Shown here piece by piece: positions 1-7,803 of a stretch of DNA of 11,154 nt. The stretch is from CAINVV01 sp964506325 (lineage in GTDB: Bacteria > Bacteroidota > Bacteroidia > Bacteroidales > Prolixibacteraceae): the NCBI GenBank assembly GCA_964506325.1, contig CAZDLO010000110.1, positions 1-11,154 of the forward strand. The letters run 5' to 3'. The stretch's first letter is position 1, and the number at the start of each line of letters is the position of its first letter. A program made the translations under genes and the position numbers. The notes below the pieces were generated by a model. The model did not search any database. It had not been told where the DNA came from and was given only the letters and a program-made list of their open reading frames with translations.

Positions 1-146
1 TCCAAGTTATTCGTCTAAGGGCTTTATTTTTCAAATGCTGAGGGACTACTAAGGTATAATAGAAAATAAGGTTTCCCGCTCCCTTCATTTGCACATTATC
101 CACTCCTATCCCCATTCCTTTTCTCTCACCTCTTTTTAGCTCTGTG

Positions 147-182
147 TTTCTCTGTGACAGTTCTTTTGGTTACACAGAGAAA
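147..182. repeat. Inverted repeat, 10-base arms
   Basis: TTTCTCTGTG at 147-156 is the exact reverse complement of CACAGAGAAA at 173-182, with a 16-base loop. A partial copy of the left arm (CTCTGTG) precedes it at 140-146. No run of T follows the stem in either direction, so it does not look like an intrinsic terminator. It resembles the small dispersed intergenic repeats found in Bacteroidota genomes; that comparison is from memory and untested. Confidence 0.55.
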
Positions 183-205
183 AACGAACAAATCCTGCCC
201 CACCT

Positions 206-233
206 CATAATTCATAACTCATAACTCATAATT
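206..233. repeat. Four tandem heptamers CATAAYT
   Basis: Four head-to-tail 7-base units read CATAATT, CATAACT, CATAACT, CATAATT with no gaps. The outer two are identical to each other, and so are the inner two. The array lies in non-coding DNA about 80 bases beyond the operon terminator. It may be a simple sequence repeat prone to slippage or part of a dispersed intergenic repeat. No function is evident. Confidence 0.75.
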
Positions 234-312
234 CCTTGCTCATGTCTCATCTTATTAAACAAATTCTTTGTGTCATTGTGGCTTGGAGGCAGGGCAATGG
301 ACACCGGATCGT

Positions 313-342
313 AAAAAAAATGGGAGAATTGCTTCTCCCATT
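313..342 (-). terminator. Rho-independent terminator of the maltodextrin operon
   Basis: Read on the minus strand, a hairpin with arms TGGGAGAA and TTCTCCCA (333-340 and 321-328, loop of 4) is followed at once by eight T residues (complement of 313-320). The stem can extend by two A-T pairs to 10 bp. It begins about 23 bases after the GH13 stop codon, the position and orientation expected for the end of the leftward operon. This is the clearest terminator in the window. Confidence 0.93.
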
Positions 343-364
343 CATCGCGTTCAAACATTTGCAT

Positions 365-2245
365 TTATTTGAGCTCCACAATCATAGCCGAATGAGCAGG
401 AATCTGCAGTGCAGAGAGGTCGCTGATGGATTTTCCTGTTATCACTTCGTATCCTTTGGTCGCACCTTTCAGTCCTTCGCTGTAATGGGTGCTTTTGAAA
501 AGTTTCTCCTGGTCGCTGTTGTTGAAAATCACCATGATATTCTCCTTATCGTTGTACCTGAAGAAAGCATAAACACTCTCTTTTGGAAGGTAATGCAAGA
601 GTTTCCCATTGTGAATCACCTCTTTCCCCTTGCGCCAGGTAATTAGTTTTTTGAGGAATTGCTGTGCCTCTTTTTGTTGGGCTGTGAGTCCCTCCCCGGT
701 AAAACCGTTGACTTTGTCACCTTCCCAACCTCCGGGAAAATCCTTGCGAAGCATCCCGTCGCCATCGCTCTTGCGGCCTGTCATCAGGATGTCACTGCCA
801 TAATATATCTGCGGAATCCCGCGGGTGGTCATCAGGTAGGCCATGGCCATCTTGTATTTGCTGAAATCTTCGTGAATTGCTGTGAAAAACCTTTCGGTGT
901 CATGGTTATCTGCAAAGACCACCAAATCTGCTGGGCTTGGATAAATAAAGTCGAGTGCCAGGATATCATACAACCTGTTGATTCCTTCACTCCATCCCTC
1001 TTTTTCGGAGAATGCCCTGACAATGCCATCCTGTAAAGGAAAGTCCATCAGGCTCTTCATGTAAGAGCGGTAACCGTCTGAATTGACTTTACCTCTTTGC
1101 CAGTAGGCAACCTGTACCTGGTTGGTGTTCCATTCTTCCCCGACGATGTTGAAACCGGGATATTCGATCATCACCTCACGGGTCCATTCAGCCATCATCT
1201 CCGGGTCAGGGTAGGGATAGGTATCCATGCGTATGCCTGCTAATCCAACGAACTCTATCCACCAGATAGAATTCTGAACCAGGTATTTGGCCATCAGCGG
1301 ATTTTTCTGGTTCAGGTCAGGCATGGAGGGAACGAACCAGCCGTTGTTGAATTCATCTATGTCACGCCTGGCTCCGTACGGATCCTGCCTGACCGATTTC
1401 CGGTGGTTGGTGATAGTATTGGCATCTGCGTTGAGCCAGTCTGAAGATGGAAGGTCCTTCATCCACCAATGACCGGTGCCACAATGGTTGAAGATCATAT
1501 CCATGATCATCTTCACCCCTTTTTTCTGTGCGGCGATTCCAAGTTGCCTGTAATCTTCATTGCTGCCATACCGACGATCGACGCGGTAGAAGTCTGTGGT
1601 GGCATACCCGTGGTAGGAGGCCTGGGGCATGTCGTTCTCCAGGACAGGATTAAGCCAGAGGGCTGTGTAACCCTGGTCTGCCACATAGTCCAGGTGATCC
1701 AGCATACCTTTGATGTCGCCCCCGTGACGTCCGTACTGGTCGGCTTTGTTGAGCTTGTCTGCCATGAGCGGATTACTGTCATTGGACGGGTCGCCGTTGG
1801 CGAAGCGGTCGGGCATGATGAGATAGAGCACATCCGAGCTGTTGAACCCCTGTCTGTCTGAGGAACCTGCTTCGCGTGCTTTAAGTTCATAGTCAAAGGA
1901 ATGGACCGCTTTCCCGTTCAGCATAAACTGTACAGGGAACTTTCCCGGAAGGGTATTGGGGGCCAGTCTGAGGTTCACGAAAAGATAGTTCGGGTTCTCC
2001 ACTGTGACAATTGATGAGATGGTCACACCGGGATAATTTATTACAGGTTTTGCGGTTGAGATCTGCGTGCCATGAACCAGAAGCTGCAGCTCCGGATTTT
2101 TGAACCCAACCCACCAGAAGGATGGCTCCACACGCTCCAGGGAAGTTTTTGGAGCAGCGGCACCTGATTCAAGAGCCAGGGTGCAAAGGAGAAAAAGAAG
2201 GGCAATCTGCCCTAAGTAAGCCATGTGTTTTTTCATTCTGATCAT
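365..2245 (-). CDS. susA: Exported GH13 neopullulanase/cyclomaltodextrinase-type alpha-amylase (SusA-like)
   Basis: This enzyme hydrolyses alpha-1,4 links in maltodextrins or cyclodextrins and supplies maltose to the pathway. The 626-residue protein starts with a signal peptide (hydrophobic about 10-24, likely cut after AAA near 31). There is no proper lipobox, so a periplasmic site is inferred. Residues about 36-122 match the cyclomaltodextrinase N-terminal domain (VEPSFWWVGFKNPELQLLVHG). The GH13 barrel follows: region I DMIFNH (D249-H254), region V MPDLN (308-312), region II GIRMD (nucleophile D341), region III GEEW (acid/base E370) and region IV ADNHD (D449). A short beta domain ends the protein. 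The start ATG at 2245 overlaps the GH65 stop as ATGA, suggesting translational coupling. A second Met three codons in (2236) could be the true start. Length and order resemble SusA of Bacteroides; exact substrate preference cannot be read from sequence. Confidence 0.92.
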   Translation of the reverse strand: MIRMKKHMAYLGQIALLFLLCTLALESGAAAPKTSLERVEPSFWWVGFKNPELQLLVHGTQISTAKPVINYPGVTISSIVTVENPNYLFVNLRLAPNTLPGKFPVQFMLNGKAVHSFDYELKAREAGSSDRQGFNSSDVLYLIMPDRFANGDPSNDSNPLMADKLNKADQYGRHGGDIKGMLDHLDYVADQGYTALWLNPVLENDMPQASYHGYATTDFYRVDRRYGSNEDYRQLGIAAQKKGVKMIMDMIFNHCGTGHWWMKDLPSSDWLNADANTITNHRKSVRQDPYGARRDIDEFNNGWFVPSMPDLNQKNPLMAKYLVQNSIWWIEFVGLAGIRMDTYPYPDPEMMAEWTREVMIEYPGFNIVGEEWNTNQVQVAYWQRGKVNSDGYRSYMKSLMDFPLQDGIVRAFSEKEGWSEGINRLYDILALDFIYPSPADLVVFADNHDTERFFTAIHEDFSKYKMAMAYLMTTRGIPQIYYGSDILMTGRKSDGDGMLRKDFPGGWEGDKVNGFTGEGLTAQQKEAQQFLKKLITWRKGKEVIHNGKLLHYLPKESVYAFFRYNDKENIMVIFNNSDQEKLFKSTHYSEGLKGATKGYEVITGKSISDLSALQIPAHSAMIVELK

Positions 2246-4557
2246 GAATTTATTTCTGTTGATTCTTGTTTTCCAGGTGTTAAAACCAGTTCTTTCCCAT
2301 TTAGTTCTATTGTGATTTCATTGGCGGAACGGTTTTCAAAGGCCACTCCCTGCCTGGTCACCTCCATCTTGATGGTCGTGTTTCTGAAGCTGATGCAGAA
2401 GGAGTATCCTTCCCATTTTTCGGGTAATACAGGATTGAAAATAAGCCTGTTGTTTCTAACCCGCATACCTCCAAAACCCTTTACGAAAGACATCCAGGTT
2501 CCGCCCATTGAGGTAATGTGGCAACCATCCTCCGTGTCATTGTTGTAATCGTCAAGGTCCAGGCGGGCAGTCCGGAGATACAACTCATAAGCTTTCTCCG
2601 TATGACCGATGGCAGAAGCCAGGATGGTGTGGATGCACGGAGAAAGGGAGGATTCATGTACGGTCAGCGGCTCATAAAAGTCAAAGTGGCGTTTGATCGT
2701 TTCCAGGCGGTATTCACTCTCAAACAGGAAAAAACTCTGCAGCGTGTCGGCCTGTTTGATGTATGGTGAGCGGAGTATCCTGTCCCACGACCAGTGCTGG
2801 TTCAACGGCCGATCCTTCTCTGGAATTGCAGAAGCAGGGATCAGGTCTTTATCGAGAAATCCATCCTGCTGAAGGTAGATGTCAAGGGCGGGGTCGTAGG
2901 CGAAGTAGATTTTATCGATGATATCCTTCCACCGTGAAACCTCGGTCTCTTCCTCAAAATCCCATTTCGCTTTCAGGCGTGCATAGGCTTTTGGATGCTC
3001 TTTTTTCAGGTTCTCCACCACTTCAATCGTATACTGAAGCGTCCATTGTGCGATCCGGTTGGTATGAAAGTTGTTGTTCACATTGTTTTCATACTCATTG
3101 GGTCCGGTTACACCCAGGATAACATATTTTTGTTTTGGCTCCGACCAGTTGACACGCTGAGACCAGAAGCGGGATATTCCCAGCAGAACCTCAAACCCTT
3201 TCGGCAAGAGGTAATCCCTGTCTCCCGTATACCTTACATAGTCGTAAATGGCAAATGCAATGGCTCCGTTTCTGTGAATTTCCTCGAAAGTGATCTCCCA
3301 TTCGTTGTGGCACTCCTCCCCGTTCATTGTGACCATGGGATAGAGTGCGGCACCTTGGGTGAAACCAAGTTTTGCGGCATTTTCTATTGCCTTCTGCAGA
3401 TGCTTGTGCCGGTAGGACAGGAGGTTCTGTGCAACCTTTCCTGGAGCAGTTGAAAGGAAAAACGGCAGGCAATAAGCTTCTGTATCCCAATAAGTTGATC
3501 CGCCGTATTTTTCTCCCGTAAAACCTTTAGGCCCAATATTGAGCCTTTCATCTTCTCCTGTATAGGTCTGATGCAGCTGGAAGATATTGAAGCGGATCCC
3601 CTGTTGGGCTGCAATATCTCCCTTTATCACAATGTCGCTGGTCTCCCATTTTTTATGCCACAGTTCTGAATGTTCCCGGAGCAATTGGTCGTAGCCTTTC
3701 CTGAATACAGCATGAAGATGCTGTTTTGCGCTTTCATGCAGCTTATTTTTGGGACAATATTCGGAGGAGAGATTGACGCCGAATTTCTCGATGGTAAGCT
3801 GATCCCCCTTTTTCAGGGGAATAGTGACAATATTGGAGACATATTTCGGACGCTCTTCAAAATCAGCATGAAAGCGAATAATTTCGCCGTTTTTCAAGAG
3901 CCGGAACTTCATACCTGTGCAAACCTGGAAGAAGGTTTTCTTGACTTCTGCAGTGATGTATCCCTCACCGTGTGAGACGGATTTGCCTACTTCATCCCAA
4001 AATTTTTCGTCATAATTGGCATCTGCATTGATGACATCAAAATTAATGAAGGGGGATATTGTAATATTTTCGCTGAAATTCAATGCTTCAATGGTATACC
4101 TGATGGCACCGGTTTCTGAATGGCTGATACTGACAAACCTTTGTGAAGTAACTTTCAGTTGTTTACCGTCCTCCATTTCTACCGTGAAGGAGCGATTGAG
4201 ATGTCCGTTCAGCATGTCCAGTTCACGCCTGAAGCTTACTATCTTACATTGGTTCAGGTCGAGGGCCGCTGCTCCGATCCAAATGTCAATGCCGATCCAG
4301 TTGGCAGCATTAAGTACTTTGGCAAAATATTCAGGATAGCCATTCTTCCACCAGCCGACACGGGTTTTGTCAGGATAGTAGATTCCAGCAACATAGCTTC
4401 CGGGGAGAGTAATGCCGCTGTATTTCTCCTCAAAATTCGCCCTGTGGCCCATGCGCCCGTTTCCAAGGCTCATCAGGCTTTCAGTTATTTTATTGTATTC
4501 AGGATGAAATCCATCTTCAATGATTTTCCATCCATCATGTATGATATAGTCCTTCAT
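2242..4557 (-). CDS. GH65 maltose phosphorylase
   Basis: It splits maltose with inorganic phosphate into glucose and beta-D-glucose 1-phosphate in the cytoplasm. The chosen start (MKDYIIHDGW) gives 771 residues, normal for the family, without a signal peptide. An upstream in-frame ATG at 4764 would run deep into the esterase gene and add 69 residues with no family likeness. An N-terminal beta-sandwich (about 1-270) precedes the alpha/alpha barrel. The motif GVTGPNEYENN (482-492) holds the general acid E488. The loop HNEWEITFEE (417-426) is the version typical of maltose rather than trehalose or kojibiose phosphorylases. SSLSPCIH (636-643) fits the phosphate-binding segment. It sits 19 bp after the esterase stop and overlaps the GH13 start by 4 bp. 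Adjacent pgmB, which uses its product, supports the call strongly. Confidence 0.94.
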   Translation of the reverse strand: MKDYIIHDGWKIIEDGFHPEYNKITESLMSLGNGRMGHRANFEEKYSGITLPGSYVAGIYYPDKTRVGWWKNGYPEYFAKVLNAANWIGIDIWIGAAALDLNQCKIVSFRRELDMLNGHLNRSFTVEMEDGKQLKVTSQRFVSISHSETGAIRYTIEALNFSENITISPFINFDVINADANYDEKFWDEVGKSVSHGEGYITAEVKKTFFQVCTGMKFRLLKNGEIIRFHADFEERPKYVSNIVTIPLKKGDQLTIEKFGVNLSSEYCPKNKLHESAKQHLHAVFRKGYDQLLREHSELWHKKWETSDIVIKGDIAAQQGIRFNIFQLHQTYTGEDERLNIGPKGFTGEKYGGSTYWDTEAYCLPFFLSTAPGKVAQNLLSYRHKHLQKAIENAAKLGFTQGAALYPMVTMNGEECHNEWEITFEEIHRNGAIAFAIYDYVRYTGDRDYLLPKGFEVLLGISRFWSQRVNWSEPKQKYVILGVTGPNEYENNVNNNFHTNRIAQWTLQYTIEVVENLKKEHPKAYARLKAKWDFEEETEVSRWKDIIDKIYFAYDPALDIYLQQDGFLDKDLIPASAIPEKDRPLNQHWSWDRILRSPYIKQADTLQSFFLFESEYRLETIKRHFDFYEPLTVHESSLSPCIHTILASAIGHTEKAYELYLRTARLDLDDYNNDTEDGCHITSMGGTWMSFVKGFGGMRVRNNRLIFNPVLPEKWEGYSFCISFRNTTIKMEVTRQGVAFENRSANEITIELNGKELVLTPGKQESTEINS

Positions 4558-4576
4558 TTGATTGCTGTTAATAGTA

Positions 4577-5515
4577 TCATTTGCCAAGTAAAAAAAGGAG
4601 TGGCTGATTGAATCTCTCTTTCCATGCTCTTTCGGAGTGATCTTTCCCCTTAAATTCCCTGGAGGTCCAGTTTTTGGAATTGTATCCTTTGTTTTTAATA
4701 ATTTCGTCAGCTTCAAGCTGATAGGGTTTGTACATGGCATCCAGTGTCTGGTTGCCATAATCAAAATAGAGTTTATGTTTGCCGGGTGAAGGCAGGTTTC
4801 CTTTGAGATACAGCATCATTGCTGCCGGTAAAGGATTGTTATCTGTCCTGAACAAACCGGGCCAGTGGGTTGATATACAGGCCGCACCACCAAATATCAT
4901 GGGGTATTCGCAAATTGCATACCATGAAATGAGCCCGCCCATGCTTGAACCGGCCACCATTGTATGTTTTCGTGATCCGAGTGTTCTGTACGTTTTATCA
5001 ATGAATGGTTTCAATTCTGAAACAATGAATTTCAGGTAGTTGTCGGAGACAATGCTGTCAGCAACCAGGGAAGGAGAAGTTTGTGTCCGGCCCTCTGCCA
5101 GCAACTTTGCCCGATCCTCTGCTGTGAGATTGAGGAGCACCTTTTTAGGGAAATACTCTGAAAAGCGCATTCTGCCATTGTTCCATATTGCCACCACGAT
5201 GCAATCCTTTATCTGCTTCCGGCAGAGAAGAGATCCCATGGTTTCGTCAACTCCCCACTCCAATTTGTTCCAGGTAAGGGTTGAATCGAAAAGCATCTGG
5301 CCGTCATGCATGTAAAGCACTGCAAACTTCTTCTTACCGTCATAGTTGTCAGGAAGCCAGACGTCTACATTGCGCGGCTGTATAAATTTTGATGCGAAAT
5401 TTTCATGCCGTTCAATCCTCCCGGACCCAAGTGCAGGCATCTGTCCGGCAACTTCCGGCGAACCGGAAAGCAGCAGTAGCAGGGAGGATAAAACAATATG
5501 AAAAAGTCTGTTCAT
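4577..5515 (-). CDS. Secreted alpha/beta-hydrolase, esterase-D-like family
   Basis: A 312-residue protein with a clear signal peptide (hydrophobic stretch about 7-17, likely cut after VAG at 24 before Gln). The mature part resembles the putative esterase family that includes esterase D, enterochelin esterases and CE1 feruloyl/acetyl xylan esterases. The nucleophile elbow is GSSMGG (189-194, Ser191). Asp252 in YFDYGN and His293 in KDHSERAW are the probable rest of the triad. VAIWNNGRMRFSEYFP (108-123) is typical of this subgroup. Its substrate is unknown. Its place between pgmB (36 bp upstream) and maltose phosphorylase (19 bp downstream) implies co-expression with maltodextrin breakdown, so an acylated starch, dextrin or glycoside substrate is possible but unproven. 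Family call is firm; role is not. Confidence 0.85.
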   Translation of the reverse strand: MNRLFHIVLSSLLLLLSGSPEVAGQMPALGSGRIERHENFASKFIQPRNVDVWLPDNYDGKKKFAVLYMHDGQMLFDSTLTWNKLEWGVDETMGSLLCRKQIKDCIVVAIWNNGRMRFSEYFPKKVLLNLTAEDRAKLLAEGRTQTSPSLVADSIVSDNYLKFIVSELKPFIDKTYRTLGSRKHTMVAGSSMGGLISWYAICEYPMIFGGAACISTHWPGLFRTDNNPLPAAMMLYLKGNLPSPGKHKLYFDYGNQTLDAMYKPYQLEADEIIKNKGYNSKNWTSREFKGKDHSERAWKERFNQPLLFLLGK

Positions 5516-5551
5516 TGCAATTTTATTATTTTGGATGATTTATCTGATGCG

Positions 5552-6211
5552 CTATTTTAGAATATACCACCTGGATAAAAGTTCGTAATCAAGTTTGTTG
5601 AAACCTGGTATGATGTAATCCGCAAAAGAGAGATTTTCTGCCGATCCTATACCAATGACATTCATCCCTCCGTTCAGTGCAGCGTCAATACCGGCCTGGG
5701 CATCCTCAAATACAACACATTCTGAGGGTGGCACATTCAGTAATCCGGCGCACTTCAGAAAAACTTCAGGATCAGGTTTAGCTTTGGCAACCGAATTCCC
5801 ATCCACCACTGCATCGAATTTCCCCCGCAGGTGTATCCGTTCCAGGATCAATGGGGCATTTTTACTTGCTGATCCCAATCCAATGAGTATTCCATTGCTT
5901 TTCAGGTCATCCAGGAAACTTTCCACTCCCGGCAGTATGTCTTCTTCAGTCATTTTCAGGACATATTCCAGGTATCTTTTATTTTTTCTGTCGGCCAGCT
6001 GAATCTTCTCAGATTCAGATTTGATGATTTTTCCTGCCTCGAGCAGGATATCGAGCGACCGCATGCGGCTCACCCCTTTCAGCAGTTCATTCTCTTTTTC
6101 TGTGAATTCAAAGCCCAGGTCTGCAGCCATCTCTTTCCATGCGATAAAATGGAATTTGGCCGTATCGACAATTACACCGTCGAGGTCGAATAGACACGCT
6201 TTAAGTTGCAT
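5552..6211 (-). CDS. pgmB: Beta-phosphoglucomutase
   Basis: It converts beta-D-glucose 1-phosphate to glucose 6-phosphate in the cytoplasm through a beta-glucose 1,6-bisphosphate intermediate. The 219-residue protein is a HAD-superfamily enzyme of normal length. FDLDGVIVDT holds nucleophile D9 and acid/base D11. The cap domain has the His21 and VSR (47-49) positions expected for beta-PGM. GSASKN (113-118) and KAKPDP (143-148, K145) form HAD motifs II and III, and FEDAQAG carries the magnesium ligands E169 and D170. Numbering agrees almost exactly with the well-studied Lactococcus lactis enzyme as I recall it. The gene lies 80 bp after the transporter and 36 bp before the esterase. It consumes the product of the GH65 phosphorylase encoded two genes downstream. 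Confidence 0.95.
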   Translation of the reverse strand: MQLKACLFDLDGVIVDTAKFHFIAWKEMAADLGFEFTEKENELLKGVSRMRSLDILLEAGKIIKSESEKIQLADRKNKRYLEYVLKMTEEDILPGVESFLDDLKSNGILIGLGSASKNAPLILERIHLRGKFDAVVDGNSVAKAKPDPEVFLKCAGLLNVPPSECVVFEDAQAGIDAALNGGMNVIGIGSAENLSFADYIIPGFNKLDYELLSRWYILK

Positions 6212-6291
6212 AAGACAATTGTTTACTGGTTAAGCAGGCTTTTGGAGGTTGCACAGATTTGCTTCAGTTGTCAGTCGGGGCTACGATTGAC

Positions 6292-7617
6292 TCATTCTTT
6301 TCCAGAATGCATTTCCTTGATGAAGATCACGGATATCCCCGCAATAATCATACAGATTCCGGAAAGCCCGAGCATGTAAACGGCTTGACCGCCGAGCAGG
6401 CTAAGGAGCAGCCCTCCGAGCAGTCCGGCGGCAATTTGCGGGATGGTTATCGTGGCGTTGAAGATTCCCATGTAGACGCCCATCTTTTCAGCCGGAAGGG
6501 ATGCAGACAGCATGGCGTAAGGCATCGCCAGGATGGCTGCCCATGCTATTCCCACTCCTGCCATCGAAAAAATCAGGCCATACTGATCCCTGACAAATAC
6601 CATGGACAAAAGTCCGAGTCCACCGGCAACCAAAGAAGATAGGTAGACAGGTTTTCTTCCAAACTTTGTGGCCAGGCGTGCCATCACCATTGAAAACAAG
6701 GCACCAAAGAGGCTGTAAACGGCGAATATGACTCCGACCCAGTTTCCTGCCTCATTGAATCCGGATGAGGTAGAATCTCCGGGAGCCGTATTCCAGACAT
6801 TCTGGGCTATGGCAGGAGTGGTATAAACCCACATCAGGAACAATGAAAACCAGGAGAAAAACTGAACGAAGGCAAGTTGAAGCATCGTCTTTGGTGTATC
6901 CTTCAGCAAACTCAGGAAGGAGCTTTTCTTTTGATCCTCCTTATCAATGTTGTGGTAGTGCGCATACTCCTCCGGGGAATATTCTTTGGTGGTAAAAGCG
7001 GTCCAGAGCACTGTCAGCAGGAGGGCTCCTCCACCGAAATAGAAGGCCCAGATTACCGTTGAAGCTACTTTCTCCCCGGGAGCGGGTACGTTTGATACGC
7101 CCAGCCAGGTTAATAGGAAAGGCAAAATTGATCCGACGACCGCTCCTGCATTGATGAGGAAAGCCTGGATGGAAAATCCGATGTTACGCTGTTCCTCAGA
7201 AACCATGTCGCCCACGAGTGACCGGAAAGGTTGCATGGTAACATTGAAGGAGGTGTCCATCAGCAACAACATGGCCGCACCAAAGAAAAGCGGGGGTACC
7301 AGGTGTGCAAAAAATTCGGAGTTAGGCATGAAAAACATGGCCAGGGCAGATACAATGGCTCCTACGAGTATGAATGGGATTCTCCTCCCAAGCCTGGTCC
7401 AGGTTTTGTCGCTGGAGAGCCCGATGATAGGCTGAACAATCAATCCGGCCAGGGGTGCAGCGAGCCAGAAATAGCTCAGATGGCCTACGTCAGAACCTAG
7501 CGCAGCAAGGATTCTGCTGGTATTTCCATTCTGAAGCGAATAGCCGATCTGTACCCCAAGAAATCCAAAACTCATGTTCCAGATCTGCCAAAACGATAAA
7601 ATTGGTTTTTTTGCCAT
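6292..7617 (-). CDS. MFS sugar transporter (GPH/SLC45-like), probable maltose/maltodextrin importer
   Basis: A 441-residue inner-membrane protein with about 12 hydrophobic segments, split by a polar central loop around 211-240. The loop between helices 2 and 3 carries a motif-A variant, GLSSDKTWTRLGRRIPFI (66-83). A related half-motif ATKFGRKPVYL (316-326) occurs in the second half. The stretch LVGDMVSEEQRNIGFSIQ (134-151) is typical of sucrose/maltose:cation symporters of the GPH/SLC45 type. It heads the operon of maltose phosphorylase, pgmB and the exported GH13 enzyme, so uptake of maltose or short maltodextrins is the natural inference. Such proteins usually couple uptake to protons or sodium; which applies here cannot be told. 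The gene is intact, with no frameshift seen. Confidence 0.9.
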   Translation of the reverse strand: MAKKPILSFWQIWNMSFGFLGVQIGYSLQNGNTSRILAALGSDVGHLSYFWLAAPLAGLIVQPIIGLSSDKTWTRLGRRIPFILVGAIVSALAMFFMPNSEFFAHLVPPLFFGAAMLLLMDTSFNVTMQPFRSLVGDMVSEEQRNIGFSIQAFLINAGAVVGSILPFLLTWLGVSNVPAPGEKVASTVIWAFYFGGGALLLTVLWTAFTTKEYSPEEYAHYHNIDKEDQKKSSFLSLLKDTPKTMLQLAFVQFFSWFSLFLMWVYTTPAIAQNVWNTAPGDSTSSGFNEAGNWVGVIFAVYSLFGALFSMVMARLATKFGRKPVYLSSLVAGGLGLLSMVFVRDQYGLIFSMAGVGIAWAAILAMPYAMLSASLPAEKMGVYMGIFNATITIPQIAAGLLGGLLLSLLGGQAVYMLGLSGICMIIAGISVIFIKEMHSGKE

Positions 7618-7750
7618 AACAAGATACTTTTATAGGCAGGACGGGTTTGCTGGAGGAAATTGTGAAACTGAACCTGATAGCAGAACCATCGACCTGTTGG
7701 ATAAACAAAGGATCGAAATCCAAAACGGCAAAAAACATTAAAGGTACAAT

Positions 7751-7770
7751 TCCGGTCCGGACGGACTGGA
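7751..7770. repeat. Short GC-rich hairpin in the operon leader
   Basis: TCCGGTCC (7751-7758) can pair with GGACTGGA (7763-7770) around a four-base loop, with one imperfect pair (G-U in plus-strand RNA, C-A mismatch in the minus-strand transcript). The core GTCCGGAC at 7755-7762 is a perfect 8-base palindrome. It is the only GC-rich patch in the leader, some 35-50 bases after the predicted transcription start of the MFS operon. No T-run follows, so it is not a terminator. A protein site or leader structure is possible. Confidence 0.35.
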
Positions 7771-7803
7771 CTCAAGGGAGGACTAAACAAATAATTTCCG
7801 GTA

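Larger units (their letters stand above)
1..312. other. Non-coding stretch downstream of the maltodextrin operon
   Basis: No convincing gene is seen here. Forward frames entering from the left edge stop within about 50 bases, and an open frame beginning at 236 is only the antisense of the GH13 gene. The stretch is rich in T and C on the plus strand and carries two repeat structures listed separately: an inverted repeat at 147-182 and four tandem heptamers at 206-233. It is probably the spacer between the terminator of the leftward operon and an unseen neighbour. Confidence 0.6.

Noticed and set aside
147..182. Inverted repeat considered as a terminator
   Set aside because: No T-run follows the stem on either strand, and the operon already ends at the strong terminator at 313-342.
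206..233. Tandem heptamers considered as a CRISPR array
   Set aside because: Units are 7 bases with no spacers, and no cas gene is in view.
236..646. Plus-strand open frame of 136 codons near the left edge
   Set aside because: Most of it is antisense to the GH13 gene, it runs through the operon terminator, and the translation has no domain character.
2150..2245. GH13 enzyme considered as a surface lipoprotein (SusG-like)
   Set aside because: The only Cys in the signal region sits inside the hydrophobic core after LLFLL without the usual small residue before it, while AAA near residue 31 fits ordinary signal peptidase cleavage.
2995..3453. Plus-strand open frame of 152 codons
   Set aside because: It is antisense to the GH65 gene, which has a full set of family motifs across this stretch.
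4558..4764. Upstream in-frame ATG that would extend the maltose phosphorylase by 69 residues
   Set aside because: It would overlap the esterase gene by 188 bases, and the added residues do not look like GH65 protein; MKDYIIHDGW at 4557 is a typical GH65 start and gives normal length.
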